Numbered from the stretch's first letter, positions 8,359 through 16,392 are shown. The stretch: 64,000 nt of DNA from Nocardia harenae NBRC 108248 (GCF_001612885.1 NZ_BDBH01000011.1:310001-374000), one strand, 5' to 3'. Program-made: numbers and translations. Notes: generated by a model from the sequence alone, not told the origin.

Positions 8359-9659
8359 TCATCCATATCGAAGAAGGCGATCTTGGCGTCCGCATCCGCC
8401 AATTGCGGGACATTGGCGATACCGCCAAGCTCCTCGTCGAGCTTCAGGCGCAGCCGCACCGCCTCCGCCGATCGCCCGGCCCCCTGATCGACGAGGTCGA
8501 GGTACCGGTCCAGCTCTTTGTTGATGTCGAGCCGCGGTGCCGGAGACGTGTCCATGACCTCGGCGAGCACAATGTCGCTGCGCAAACCGGCGGCGAACGG
8601 AACTTCCCGCGCGTCCGTCTCGCCGAGCACCCTGATCCTGTGCCCCTCGACGGTGGACAATACCTGCGGGCTGTGCGTTGTGACGATGAACTGCACGCGC
8701 GGAAAGGTCGCTGTCAATGCCGGAAGGATCTGCTGCTGCCACGTCGGGTGCAGATGCAGATCGATTTCGTCGATGAGCACGATGCCCGGCACCGACTCCA
8801 GCAAGTCCTCCGCACCGCGCGCCGGATTCGCCCGCGCCATTCGGCTCACCAGGTCGATCACGAGCCCAGCGGCGATCTTTATGCCGCTCGACAGTGAGGA
8901 CAGGGGAAGTTCGCCGTGGGCCGAGTGCCGCAGGGTCAGCCCCCGCACAATCGGATTCCACACGGGGTCGCGCCAGCCCGTGACTCCGAGCATCCTATTG
9001 CACGCGAGCGATATCGCGGTCAGCTGATTGCGGGCGGCGCGTGCCTCATCGCCGCGGGAATCCGCAACGAAATCCGCCAGCGTCAGTGCCTCGATGAATC
9101 CCGAGAGCCGCGTGAGGTCCGACTTGCCGTCGAGCGCAGCATCGTAGGCTCCGATGCGCGAGCGGGCGATCGCGCCGGTGGCCTTTCGCACTCCGATCAA
9201 TCGCTCGACGCCGTACAGCGCCAATACCGGCAGTAGCGCTCTCTCCTGCTTCAGCAGCTGGGCAACCGTATCCCTGACGACCAACTTGTCACCCCACGAG
9301 GTACGGCCCTTCGCACTTCTCCGCTCCCGGTGCCACTCGAACTGCCAGCCGGCGAGTGTCGCGTCGACCCCGGCTCGAACCGGGTAGACCGTCTCCATCC
9401 TCGCGACGGCATCCTGAAAATCGAGATCGCGGGGAACTTCGCGAGCATCGTCCGTCGCGAAGCCGCGGCTGCCCGCCTCGAATGCCTGGAGGACGGTCGA
9501 GAGCATGACGGCAAGTGCGTCCAACACCGCCGTCTTACCGGTCCCGTTCGGACCGATCAGCACGGTCAGCCGCGGATCGAACGTCATGTCGAGACGCTCG
9601 AAACAGCGGAAATTCTCGACTTCGAGCCTGCTGATGTGCCAGTCGCCGGGTTCGGGCAT
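8355..9659 (-). CDS. ptuA-like: PtuA-like AAA ATPase of a Septu-type anti-phage module
   Basis: The ATG at 9659 gives 434 residues; an in-frame GTG at 9701 would add 14. The start RLEVENFRCFERL is typical of SMC/RecF-like ATPases. Walker A is IGPNGTGKT (residues 35-43), the ABC-type signature region reads LPLSSLSSGIKI, and the Walker B is VLIDEIDLHLHP near residue 295, followed by FIVTTHSPQVLS with the switch histidine. In Septu systems this ATPase assembles with the HNH nuclease and keeps it inactive until infection. The nuclease gene follows with a 4-base overlap. No reverse transcriptase or msr-msd-like gene is adjacent, so it is not a retron version. GC content is visibly lower than in flanking genes, consistent with acquisition by transfer. 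Confidence 0.85.
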   Translation of the reverse strand: MPEPGDWHISRLEVENFRCFERLDMTFDPRLTVLIGPNGTGKTAVLDALAVMLSTVLQAFEAGSRGFATDDAREVPRDLDFQDAVARMETVYPVRAGVDATLAGWQFEWHRERRSAKGRTSWGDKLVVRDTVAQLLKQERALLPVLALYGVERLIGVRKATGAIARSRIGAYDAALDGKSDLTRLSGFIEALTLADFVADSRGDEARAARNQLTAISLACNRMLGVTGWRDPVWNPIVRGLTLRHSAHGELPLSSLSSGIKIAAGLVIDLVSRMARANPARGAEDLLESVPGIVLIDEIDLHLHPTWQQQILPALTATFPRVQFIVTTHSPQVLSTVEGHRIRVLGETDAREVPFAAGLRSDIVLAEVMDTSPAPRLDINKELDRYLDLVDQGAGRSAEAVRLRLKLDEELGGIANVPQLADADAKIAFFDMDE

Positions 9660-9751
9660 GCCGCTCAGGCTACTCACCGCAAGACCGATTTCCGCCGTCA
9701 CGAGCCGCGCCGCACGGCCGGACTATCGCTCCGGCGCCCGCTGAACCCCGC

Positions 9752-9982
9752 TCAGCGCCGGAAGCGGCTGCGCACGGCGGCCCGCGTCCTGGCCCAGCGC
9801 GACTCGACAGCGGGCGGCGCAGCCGCCTCCACCGCCGCCGCCTGCGCGAACCGGCTGTGCAACTGTTCCCTGACCTGGTCCGGGGTGTAGGCGCGGCGGC
9901 GCCGCTCGCCGCGCACCACGACCGCGCCGGTGGCCACAACGCCCGCTGCGCCCGCCAAACCCAACACCTTCCACCACCTCAT
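9752..9982 (-). CDS. Small single-pass membrane protein
   Basis: This 76-residue protein starts at the ATG 9982. Residues 4-24 (WKVLGLAGAAGVVATGAVVV) form one membrane helix followed by a basic stop-transfer cluster RGERRRR. The cytoplasmic tail has YTPDQVREQLHSRF and an Ala-rich helix ending in basic residues. It is divergent from the papain-fold gene, with start codons only 18 bases apart, so the two promoters overlap. Similar small one-helix proteins are common in mycolata; function is unknown. Confidence 0.75.
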   Translation of the reverse strand: MRWWKVLGLAGAAGVVATGAVVVRGERRRRAYTPDQVREQLHSRFAQAAAVEAAAPPAVESRWARTRAAVRSRFRR

Positions 9983-10000
9983 ACCGCCTAGGCTACGGGT

Positions 10001-10666
10001 ATGGCGGGTGTGGACATCGATCTCGATCGGGCTGTCGAGATCACCAGGACAGGTGACATCTGGCTGTTCCGTGGTCATTCCACGGCCGATCGGATGATCC
10101 GGACGCTGACCAACGCTCCGGTCAACCACGTCGGGATGGCGGTGGTGATCGACGATCTCCCCGCGCTGATCTGGCATGCCGAGCTGGGCCGCTCGCTCCC
10201 GGACATGTGGTCGGGCAGCGCGCACCGCGGCGCCCAGCTGCACAATCTGCGCGACGCGGTGCTGGTCTGGGCGAATCGCTACGGGCAGCAGGCGTGGCTG
10301 CGGCAGCTGGAGCCGCCCGCCGACCGGGAGCGCGAGGACGGCGCGCTGCGCGCCATCGCCCGGCTGAACGGCACCCCGTTCCCCTCCACCGCGACGCTCA
10401 CCGCGCGCTGGTTCCGCGGCCGGGTCCGGCTGCCGCGCCGGTCCTCCCGGCCGCCGAAGGCCAGCGAGGTGGAGAACGCGTACTGCGCGGAGATCGTGGC
10501 GGCGACTTACCAGGCCATGGGGCTGCTCAGCGCGAAGCGCAGCCCGGACTGGTACGACCCGGGCAAGTTCTGGAGCGGTGACCGGTTGAAGCTGCTCGGC
10601 GGGCACGCGCTCAGCGGTGAGATCGCGGTGCGGACGCCGCCGGGTCAGCACCGAGGCGGGGCCTAG
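10001..10666 (+). CDS. Permuted NlpC/P60-like (YiiX/YaeF-type) cysteine hydrolase
   Basis: The 221-residue protein shows the circularly permuted papain-fold order: first a histidine block (TNAPVNHVGMAVV with His43 and IWHAE with His59), later the nucleophile block NAYCAEIVAATYQAMG with Cys near residue 162. The opening GDIWLFRGHSTADRMI is the usual start of this superfamily. Members act as amidases or peptidases on peptidoglycan, lipids or amide-linked groups. No signal peptide or membrane segment is seen, so a cytosolic amidase is likelier than a wall hydrolase. The C-terminus SPDWYDPGKFWSGD is a recurring feature in actinomycete homologues. Confidence 0.78.
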   Translation: MAGVDIDLDRAVEITRTGDIWLFRGHSTADRMIRTLTNAPVNHVGMAVVIDDLPALIWHAELGRSLPDMWSGSAHRGAQLHNLRDAVLVWANRYGQQAWLRQLEPPADREREDGALRAIARLNGTPFPSTATLTARWFRGRVRLPRRSSRPPKASEVENAYCAEIVAATYQAMGLLSAKRSPDWYDPGKFWSGDRLKLLGGHALSGEIAVRTPPGQHRGGA

Positions 10667-10772
10667 GTTCGGTCTCCCCATCGGCCTTCGACAAGGTCGA
10701 GCACCCGCGAGCGGTGGCAGCCCGGTTCGACAGCCCTGATCATCGAACGACTGAAGGAATCAGGAGAACAAC

Positions 10773-11372
10773 CTAGTGCGGGTCGAGGCGCCCGTTGCCC
10801 GGTTCGCCGCGGAGAATCGCCACGGCCAGGTCGGCCGGGCTCGCGGCGGCGGTGTCGACAACGGCATCGTAGGTGTGCTCGTGTGCGTGGACGAGCGGCC
10901 GGTGACCGCGACTGAGGCCGGGCACTTGGCCGCGCGCGGCTTCGCGCTGCTCGGCGACCTCCGGCGGGCAGGTGACGGCGACGAACTGCACAGTGAATCC
11001 AGCGAGCGCGGTCAACCACACGCGCAGGAGATCAGGAGTGAGCAGCATCTCGTCGATCACGAGATCGAGCCCGGAGCGCGGTATCGCGGCGGCGGCAGCA
11101 CACCCGGCGTGCAGTATGCGCAGGCCGGTCGGCCCAACCCGAATGACGGTGCGCAGATGCCCGTCGGGGTCCTGCCCGCGCTCGTATCGGAACCCCTCCT
11201 GCGCGAGCGGTCCGTCGAGCCCGCCACCCCATTTCTGCGGGACCAGAGCGAACAGGGTGTCGATACCCCAGTAGACGAACGGGGTATCGGCCTCGTCCTG
11301 GACAGCACGAGCGAGGGTCGTCTTGCCGGCACTGGAGGTTCCATTGAGCAGGATCACGCGCGGTCCCGGCAT
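10773..11372 (-). CDS. Chloramphenicol phosphotransferase-like P-loop kinase
   Basis: The 199-residue protein starts at the ATG 11372, which places the P-loop LLNGTSSAGKTTLA at residues 8-21. The catalytic-Asp region WGIDTLF puts Asp38 where chloramphenicol 3-O-phosphotransferase has Asp37. A second motif DLVIDEML is also family-typical. Such enzymes transfer phosphate from ATP to a hydroxyl of chloramphenicol or other small molecules; many chromosomal copies have no proven antibiotic role. It is convergent with the papain-fold gene and stands alone. A resistance function is only a hypothesis. Confidence 0.8.
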   Translation of the reverse strand: MPGPRVILLNGTSSAGKTTLARAVQDEADTPFVYWGIDTLFALVPQKWGGGLDGPLAQEGFRYERGQDPDGHLRTVIRVGPTGLRILHAGCAAAAAIPRSGLDLVIDEMLLTPDLLRVWLTALAGFTVQFVAVTCPPEVAEQREAARGQVPGLSRGHRPLVHAHEHTYDAVVDTAAASPADLAVAILRGEPGNGRLDPH

Positions 11373-11517
11373 TCCCGGATGATAGCGCCACGACACGAAC
11401 CGCAGACGCAGGCAATTGATCACGCCCGACCTCGACCGACCGCCATTCTCGCTACAGCAGAGGATGGCGCACTTCCCCCGGCCCAGCGGGACCCATGCAC
11501 CGACCGAGGGACAGAAC

Positions 11518-12714
11518 CTAGAAGAAGGTGCCGCTGAACGGCGGTGCGGGCGTGCGGAAGAGCGCGTCGGCGGCGGCCGCGGTGCCGGGTCGGTGCTCGG
11601 CGGCGCGTCCGGCGAGGACCAGGTGCCGCCACGGGGTGCCGCCGAGGTAGGCGGCGGCCAGCGCCGCGACGTCGGCGGTGAGCTCGGGTTCCGCGTCGGT
11701 GCGGGTGGTCTCGCCTGCGCTCACCCGGTAGGTGCCGGAGTTCTCGGGCAGGATCGGGTCGGTGACGCCGAGCAGCACCGGCTCGCCATCGCCGTAGGCG
11801 CGGCTCGACAAAGCCGCGGGCACGTCCACCAGGCGCAGCCAGGTCTCGTCCCCGATGCCGGTGACGGTGACCGCGCGCTCGTCGGTGACCAGCTCCGCGA
11901 GCGGGAAATCGACGGCCACCATGGGGAATTCGACGCGGTGCGCGATATCGAGCGCGAAGAGGTGGCGGAGCAACCCGAGCAGCGCGGCCGGTGAGCCCGC
12001 CACCAGATCGCCGACGCGCACCGCGCGGCCGGTGCTGCGCGGCCAGTCGGTGGTGTCGAGCGCGCGGTACCGGACGAAGCCGTCCTCGGCGCCGGGCTCC
12101 CCGTGCAGCACGACGTGCGAATCCCCGCTGTCGAAGAGCTCGCGGGTGCGCCACCAGTACGGCGAACGGTCGATCTCGCCGGGCCGCGAGAGATCGAGCC
12201 GCGCGTAAATTTTTGCGAGCGTATCGAAGGAGGTGGCGCGTTCGGCGTAGCGCACCGGCCCGGACGGCGGCAGGGTCGGGCGCAGCCGGGCCGCGGCGGT
12301 CTCGACCCGCACCGCGGCCGAGCGGCTGGCGACGCCGTAGCCGAACCGCTCGTAGATGCCGCCCTGGGTGGCGCGCAGCCCGGCCACCACCTCGCCGCGC
12401 TCGGCGATATCGGCGAGCTGCCGCCGCAGCAGCGCGCTCACGATGCCGCGCCTGGCGTACGTCGGCAGCACCCCGACCCGGGTGACCCCGGCGTGCGGCA
12501 CCCGCGCGCCGCCGGGCACCACCAGCCCGCCGCTGTAGGCGGTGGCGGTGCCGGCCGGGACGCCGTCCACCCTGGCCAGCAGGGTGCGGCCGGGCTCGTT
12601 CACCTCGGTCGCCGGGACCCGCTGCGGCGGGATGCCGACCATGGCGACCCGGAACACCTCGGCCGCCGCCTCCACCTCGGCCGCGCTCGACGCCACCTCG
12701 ATCTCGATCGTCAC
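11518..12714 (-). CDS. eis-like: Eis-family GNAT N-acetyltransferase
   Basis: The GTG at 12714 gives 398 residues, the usual length of Eis. It has an N-terminal GNAT domain with VTRVGVLPTYARRGIVSALL (acetyl-CoA pyrophosphate loop), a central GNAT-like domain and a C-terminal sterol-carrier-like domain. Tyr126 in YERFGY matches the catalytic tyrosine of Mycobacterium tuberculosis Eis by position, and the protein ends in Phe (GTFF), so its C-terminal carboxylate can serve as general base as in that enzyme. Eis proteins acetylate aminoglycosides and other amines and assemble as hexamers. It is divergent from modA. Aminoglycoside modification is plausible but untested. Confidence 0.9.
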   Translation of the reverse strand: MTIEIEVASSAAEVEAAAEVFRVAMVGIPPQRVPATEVNEPGRTLLARVDGVPAGTATAYSGGLVVPGGARVPHAGVTRVGVLPTYARRGIVSALLRRQLADIAERGEVVAGLRATQGGIYERFGYGVASRSAAVRVETAAARLRPTLPPSGPVRYAERATSFDTLAKIYARLDLSRPGEIDRSPYWWRTRELFDSGDSHVVLHGEPGAEDGFVRYRALDTTDWPRSTGRAVRVGDLVAGSPAALLGLLRHLFALDIAHRVEFPMVAVDFPLAELVTDERAVTVTGIGDETWLRLVDVPAALSSRAYGDGEPVLLGVTDPILPENSGTYRVSAGETTRTDAEPELTADVAALAAAYLGGTPWRHLVLAGRAAEHRPGTAAAADALFRTPAPPFSGTFF

Positions 12715-12877
12715 CGCATCGACTCTACGACCGCCGCCCGGGTTCGCCGCCGATCCGTCGGAGCGCGGGCCGGAACGCAGCAGCGGAGCGGTTGGACATC
12801 CACTTCGGCGAATGCGCCAATAGAATGGCATCTGTTTCGTATTTGCGGCTCGGCCGCCGGACAGGATGAGGTCAGAC

Positions 12878-13645
12878 ATGATGCGCAAGCTGGGGGCCGT
12901 CGTCGCCGCGGTTGCCATGGTCGCCGGGTGCGGCACCGACGATGCCGAGCCCGCGACGGGGGATGCCGTCTCCGGCACCGTCACCGTCTTCGCCGCCGCC
13001 TCGCTCACCGAGACCTTCACCGAGCTCGGCGAGCAGTTCGAGGCCGCGTACCCGGGGGCGAAGGTGGTCTTCAACTTCGGCGCCAGCTCCGCGCTCGCGC
13101 AGCAGATCGGCCAGGGCGCCCCCGCCGATGTCTTCGCCGCCGCGGCGCCGCGGAACATGCAGCAGGTGCAGGACGGCGGAGACGTGACAGTCGCGCCGGT
13201 GACCTTCGTCCGCAATCGCCTCGAGATCGCGGTCCCGGCGGGCAACCCAGGCAGGATCACCGGGCTGGCCGACTTCGGCAGGGCCGAGCTCACGATCGCG
13301 CTCTGCGCGGAGCAGGTGCCCTGCGGGGCCGCCGCGGCCACCGTCTTCCGGACCGCGAGCATCACCCCGCAGCCGGATACCCGCGAGGCCGACGTCAAGG
13401 CGGCGCTCACCAAGGTGACGCTGGGCGAGGTCGACGCCGCGCTGGTCTACCGCACCGATGTGCGGGCGGCGGGCGACAAAGTGCAGGGAATCGACTTCCC
13501 GGAGGCCGCGAGCGCCGTCAACGATTACCCCATCGCGCCGCTCTCCGAGGCCCCGAACGCCGCCGCCGCCACGGCGTTCGTCCAGTTCGTCACCTCCGAG
13601 CAGGCCGATCCGGTCTTCGCCGCGGCCGGGTTCGACCAACCCTGA
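12878..13645 (+). CDS. modA: Molybdate ABC transporter substrate-binding lipoprotein
   Basis: The start at 12878 has GAGG six bases upstream and is preferred over the ATG at 12866. The N-terminus is a lipoprotein signal with lipobox MVAGC (Cys18). The mature part begins VTVFAAASLTETFTELG, the anion-binding beginning of ModA/WtpA proteins, with NFGASSALAQQI and GAPADVFAAAAP following; these Ser and backbone amides hold molybdate or tungstate. VDAALVYRTDV near the end is also conserved. It is 255 residues long. No modB or modC follows: the next gene is a TerD protein on the same strand 238 bases away, so the permease and ATPase must be encoded elsewhere or the protein is an orphan. Confidence 0.92.
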   Translation: MMRKLGAVVAAVAMVAGCGTDDAEPATGDAVSGTVTVFAAASLTETFTELGEQFEAAYPGAKVVFNFGASSALAQQIGQGAPADVFAAAAPRNMQQVQDGGDVTVAPVTFVRNRLEIAVPAGNPGRITGLADFGRAELTIALCAEQVPCGAAAATVFRTASITPQPDTREADVKAALTKVTLGEVDAALVYRTDVRAAGDKVQGIDFPEAASAVNDYPIAPLSEAPNAAAATAFVQFVTSEQADPVFAAAGFDQP

Positions 13646-13883
13646 AGGGAACGCCATGAACCCGGCCCCGGGTGCGTCGTCTCCGCCTGGGCACGACGGG
13701 GGCCGGTGAATCCCGCCGGCCCGCCCGGGCTGGGAAAAGCTCGCTACCGTGGGCAAAACCGCAGGCCGCCCCGCGTCGAAGTCGCGACCGAGGAAACCCG
13801 CCTCGACGCGGCGAATGCGAGCGAACCCGCGGTCCGGGAAATCGGACATACGCTCCGGCCGGAACCCCTCTAAGGTGGGTCCC

Positions 13884-14468
13884 ATGATCACCCTTCGCAA
13901 AGAGGACGGCGCAGCCGATCTGGCAGGAATCACCGATCTCCGGGTCGCGGTGTCGTGGGATCCGAGCGCGGGCGCCAGCGGCGGCCTGCTCGGGATCGCG
14001 CGCCGCAAGAAGGGTGTCGATCTCGACCTCATCGCGATCCTCATGCAGGGCCCCGAGCCGGTCCGCTTCGCGGGGCTGGACTCGCTCGACCCGCTCGGCA
14101 ACGGCTCCATCGTGCACACCGGCGACGAGCAGACCGGCGCCGCCGCCGGCGACGACGAGACGGTGAACGTCGCGCTCGGCCAGGTGCCCCCGGCCATCGA
14201 CGCCATCATCTTCGTCGCCGCCGCCTTCAAGAAGGGCAGCTCGTTCGAGAAGGCCAACAATGTCGCCTTCAAGATCTACGACGCCACCGGCGGCAGCAGC
14301 CAGCAGGTCGCCGAGATCTGGCCCTCGCTGCTCGGCGCCGACAATGCCAATGCCATCGCCCGCGCCTTCCGGAACGGCCCGATCTGGCAGCTCGAGGTGC
14401 TCGATCGCAAGGGCAAGATCAAGCAGGGTGACCGGCAGGCGCTGCTCCGCTTCGCCATGCAGGGCTGA
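13884..14468 (+). CDS. TerD-family calcium-binding stress protein
   Basis: This 194-residue protein begins MITLRKEDGAADLAGI and shows the TerD core: VAVSWDPSAG, LDLIAILM, and the acidic calcium-binding stretch HTGDEQTG followed by GDDETVNVAL. Residues around ARAFRNGPIWQL match the C-terminal beta-sandwich. TerD proteins bind Ca2+ and are tied to tellurite resistance, phage inhibition and stress or differentiation in actinomycetes. It is one of three TerD genes in the window (others at 28994-29569 and 34788-35330), each isolated from a full ter operon. The PEP-swivel and winged-helix genes follow 26 bases downstream, so the three may form one transcript. Confidence 0.9.
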   Translation: MITLRKEDGAADLAGITDLRVAVSWDPSAGASGGLLGIARRKKGVDLDLIAILMQGPEPVRFAGLDSLDPLGNGSIVHTGDEQTGAAAGDDETVNVALGQVPPAIDAIIFVAAAFKKGSSFEKANNVAFKIYDATGGSSQQVAEIWPSLLGADNANAIARAFRNGPIWQLEVLDRKGKIKQGDRQALLRFAMQG

Positions 14469-14494
14469 GCATCCGGCGGCGCTGGGATCGCGGC

Positions 14495-14836
14495 GTGACC
14501 GACGCGATCCTGCTCACCGGCACCGCGGCCGGTCCCGGTATCGCCACCGGCCCGGTGCGGGTGATCCGCGACCTCGACGACTTCGCCCGCTTCCGCCCCG
14601 GCGACGTCCTGGTCTGCCGCGCCACCTCGCCCGCCTGGACCCCTTTGCTGGCCCGCGCCGCGGCGGTGGTCACCGAGACCGGCGGCATCCTGGCGCACGC
14701 CGCGATCGTGGCGCGCGAGTTCGGCATCCCGGCCGTCACCGCCGCGCGGGAGGCCACCGTGCGGCTCGCCGACGGGCATCGGGTAGTAGTGGACGGCGGA
14801 ACCGGAACCGTCAGCAACGCTCAGGACGCCCCTTGA
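14495..14836 (+). CDS. Stand-alone PEP-utilising enzyme mobile (swivelling phosphohistidine) domain
   Basis: The GTG-started 113-residue protein is just the swivelling domain of PPDK, PEP synthase, enzyme I and rifampin phosphotransferase. The signature TETGGILAHAAIVARE carries the phospho-accepting His at residue 68, and FGIPAVTAA plus VDGGTGTV match the rest of the domain. There is no ATP-grasp or TIM-barrel partner in the window, so it might act as a phosphate carrier for a separate kinase, or as a regulatory phosphoprotein. Its stop overlaps the TTG start of the next gene (TTGA), which implies tight coupling with that winged-helix protein. Confidence 0.88.
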   Translation: MTDAILLTGTAAGPGIATGPVRVIRDLDDFARFRPGDVLVCRATSPAWTPLLARAAAVVTETGGILAHAAIVAREFGIPAVTAAREATVRLADGHRVVVDGGTGTVSNAQDAP

Positions 14837-15432
14837 CCCACGAGACCCCACCCGACCTGCTGGTCCTGCACGCAGTGCGGACCACCGGCTACGCGAGCAC
14901 GGTGCGCATCGCCGACCTGCTCGGCTTGCCGGCGCCGGTGGTCGAGGAGCACCTGGAGGATGGCCGCGCCCGCGGCTGGGTCACCGAGGCCGCCTTCGCG
15001 GGCGACCGCGGCTGGACCCTCACCGAGGCGGGCAAGGCGCACGGCGAACAGCGGCTCGCCGCCGAGCTGGACGCCGTCGGCGCGCGCGCCGATTTCCAGC
15101 GGATCTACCGGGACTTCCTGCCCGCCAACGAGATCGTCGGCGCCACCTGCACCGCCTGGCAGCTCACCGAGCTCGGCATCGGCGAGGCGCCCGCCGACGC
15201 CGGCGCCATCGTCGCCGCCCTGCACGAACCGGCCCGGCTGCTCGGCGAGCTGGAGCAGCGCCTCACCGCCCACCTCCCCCGCTTCTCCGGCTACCACCGC
15301 CGCTTCGGCACCGCGCTCGCCGCCGCGGCCACCAATCCGGCCTGGATCACCGGCACCGACCGCGACTCCGCGCACCGGGTCTGGTTCGAGCTGCACGAGG
15401 ATCTCATCGCCACCCTCGGCATCGAGCGCTGA
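14833..15432 (+). CDS. Winged-helix protein coupled to the PEP-swivel domain
   Basis: Starting at the TTG overlapping the previous stop, the protein has 199 residues. The first 70 form a winged helix-turn-helix: LLVLHAVRTTGYAS, TVRIADLLGLPAPVVEEHLED, then the wing GWVTEAAFAGDRGWTLTEAG. The remainder is alpha-helical (FQRIYRDFLPANEIV, VAALHEPARLLGELEQRL, FSGYHRRFGTAL, ending AHRVWFELHEDLIATLGIER) and unrecognised. The pairing of a DNA-binding-like protein with a phosphohistidine domain suggests phosphorylation-dependent control, though winged helices can also bind proteins. A strong hairpin terminates the unit. Confidence 0.75.
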   Translation: MTHETPPDLLVLHAVRTTGYASTVRIADLLGLPAPVVEEHLEDGRARGWVTEAAFAGDRGWTLTEAGKAHGEQRLAAELDAVGARADFQRIYRDFLPANEIVGATCTAWQLTELGIGEAPADAGAIVAALHEPARLLGELEQRLTAHLPRFSGYHRRFGTALAAAATNPAWITGTDRDSAHRVWFELHEDLIATLGIER

Positions 15433-15433
15433 C

Positions 15434-15470
15434 CCGCCGGCGAGCAACCCCCTCCGAAGCTCGCCGGCGG
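15434..15470. terminator. Bidirectional terminator hairpin
   Basis: CCGCCGGCGAGC (15434-15445) is followed after 13 bases by its exact reverse complement GCTCGCCGGCGG (15459-15470). It sits in the 42-base gap between two convergent genes and so can end both transcripts. Confidence 0.8.
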
Positions 15471-15474
15471 CGCC

Positions 15475-16224
15475 TCAGCGCTCGATCGGCCGCCGCACCA
15501 GAGCGGCGAGCATGCGCTGAGTCTTGGTTCGCCCGCGCAGCACCGGGAACCCGGCCCGCCGCACCTCGGCCTCGAAGCCGCGCTGGGCGTGCGCGGCGCG
15601 GGTGATCAGCTCCAGCGGCGTCTCGCCCTCGATCGGGGCGATGCGCATGGCCAGCTCGAGCAGGTCGAGCCCGCCCGCGGTCCAGCGCTCCACATCGAGG
15701 TCGAGGCGGCCGAGGCGGACGCCGGTCCAGCGGGTGGCGGCGATCGGGCCGACCGGCTCGAGGTGGTCGAGCGCGACGCCGGGGCGGGTGCAGGTGACCA
15801 GGAACTGCCGCTGGGCGGAGTTCAGCGCGCCGGTCACGTCGACGCCGGAGCGGGCCACCTCGGCCAGCGATCCGGGCGGGCGCACGCCGAGCACCGAGGC
15901 GGTGAGCGCGCGGCGCTGCCCGCACCAGTCGTCCTCGACCCGGTACTCGACCTCGGTGTCGGTGAACGGCTTCCCCCAGCGCCCCATGAGCTGGGAGCGG
16001 CGGCAGGGCCGCAGTTTGACCGTCAGATCGTCGAGATCGCCGCTGCGCAGCCGGATCACGAGGCCGCTGCCGAGCAGCGCGAGCGCGCCGTCCGGGCCGT
16101 CGGCGCGGGACTCGGCGAACCAGATCCGGCGCCGCGCCGCCGGGCTCTCCGCGCACCCGAGCACGCTCAGCGCACCGTCGACATCCGTACCGAGGTTTAT
16201 CTTGATCTCGATCGGGGGGATCAC
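15475..16224 (-). CDS. CYTH-like (triphosphate tunnel) domain protein
   Basis: The GTG at 16224 is preferred over an ATG at 16284 because GAGAGG lies about eight bases before it and the protein then begins at the domain edge. After that, PPIEIKINLG has the charged ExExK-like start of CYTH/thiamine-triphosphatase folds (here EIK). RRRIWFAES, LVIRLRSGDLDDLTVKLRP, and DTEVEYRVED match the alternating charged strands lining the tunnel. The protein is 249 residues. CYTH enzymes bind or hydrolyse triphosphates such as polyphosphate or nucleotides; whether the metal-binding glutamates are complete is uncertain here. It is divergent from the haem peroxidase operon, whose control region it shares. Confidence 0.68.
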   Translation of the reverse strand: MIPPIEIKINLGTDVDGALSVLGCAESPAARRRIWFAESRADGPDGALALLGSGLVIRLRSGDLDDLTVKLRPCRRSQLMGRWGKPFTDTEVEYRVEDDWCGQRRALTASVLGVRPPGSLAEVARSGVDVTGALNSAQRQFLVTCTRPGVALDHLEPVGPIAATRWTGVRLGRLDLDVERWTAGGLDLLELAMRIAPIEGETPLELITRAAHAQRGFEAEVRRAGFPVLRGRTKTQRMLAALVRRPIER

Positions 16225-16313
16225 CGCGCCGCCTCTCACTGCCGCACTCGGGGCGCCGCGGGAGGGCGGCGCCATCGCGGCCAAGCGTCACCCGGCGGAC
16301 ACGGGGCGGGCAC

Positions 16314-16329
16314 GAGTACCGCACTACTC
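16314..16329. promoter_or_regulatory. Operator-like palindrome, copy 1
   Basis: The 16-mer GAGTACCGCACTACTC has the pattern GAGTA-N4-5-ACTACTC shared with a second copy starting 63 bases downstream. It lies in the 256-base region between the divergent CYTH and peroxidase genes. The regulator is unknown; a LuxR-type regulator is encoded just after the operon. Confidence 0.5.
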
Positions 16330-16376
16330 GACCGGGGTAATTCCCGCGACGGCCGCGATACCGGCCGTTAGGCTTC

Positions 16377-16392
16377 GAGTAGTCCACTACTC
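16377..16392. promoter_or_regulatory. Operator-like palindrome, copy 2
   Basis: GAGTAGTCCACTACTC is a perfect inverted repeat of 7-base arms around CC. It matches copy 1 at 12 of 16 positions and lies 89 bases before the peroxidase start. The two copies are about six helical turns apart, so dimers bound to both would face the same side. Confidence 0.6.

Noticed and set aside
9660..9760. A retron (reverse transcriptase and msr-msd RNA) accompanying the Septu-like pair.
   Set aside because: No reverse transcriptase motif is found on either side; the upstream gene is a small membrane protein.
10725..10748. Inverted repeat GTTCGA/TCGAAC between two convergent genes as a terminator.
   Set aside because: Arms of only six bases with a 12-base loop; too weak to claim against the clear hairpins elsewhere.
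10773..11372. Naming the CPT-like kinase as a chloramphenicol resistance gene.
   Set aside because: The fold and Asp38 fit, but many chromosomal members act on other molecules and there is no resistance context in the window.
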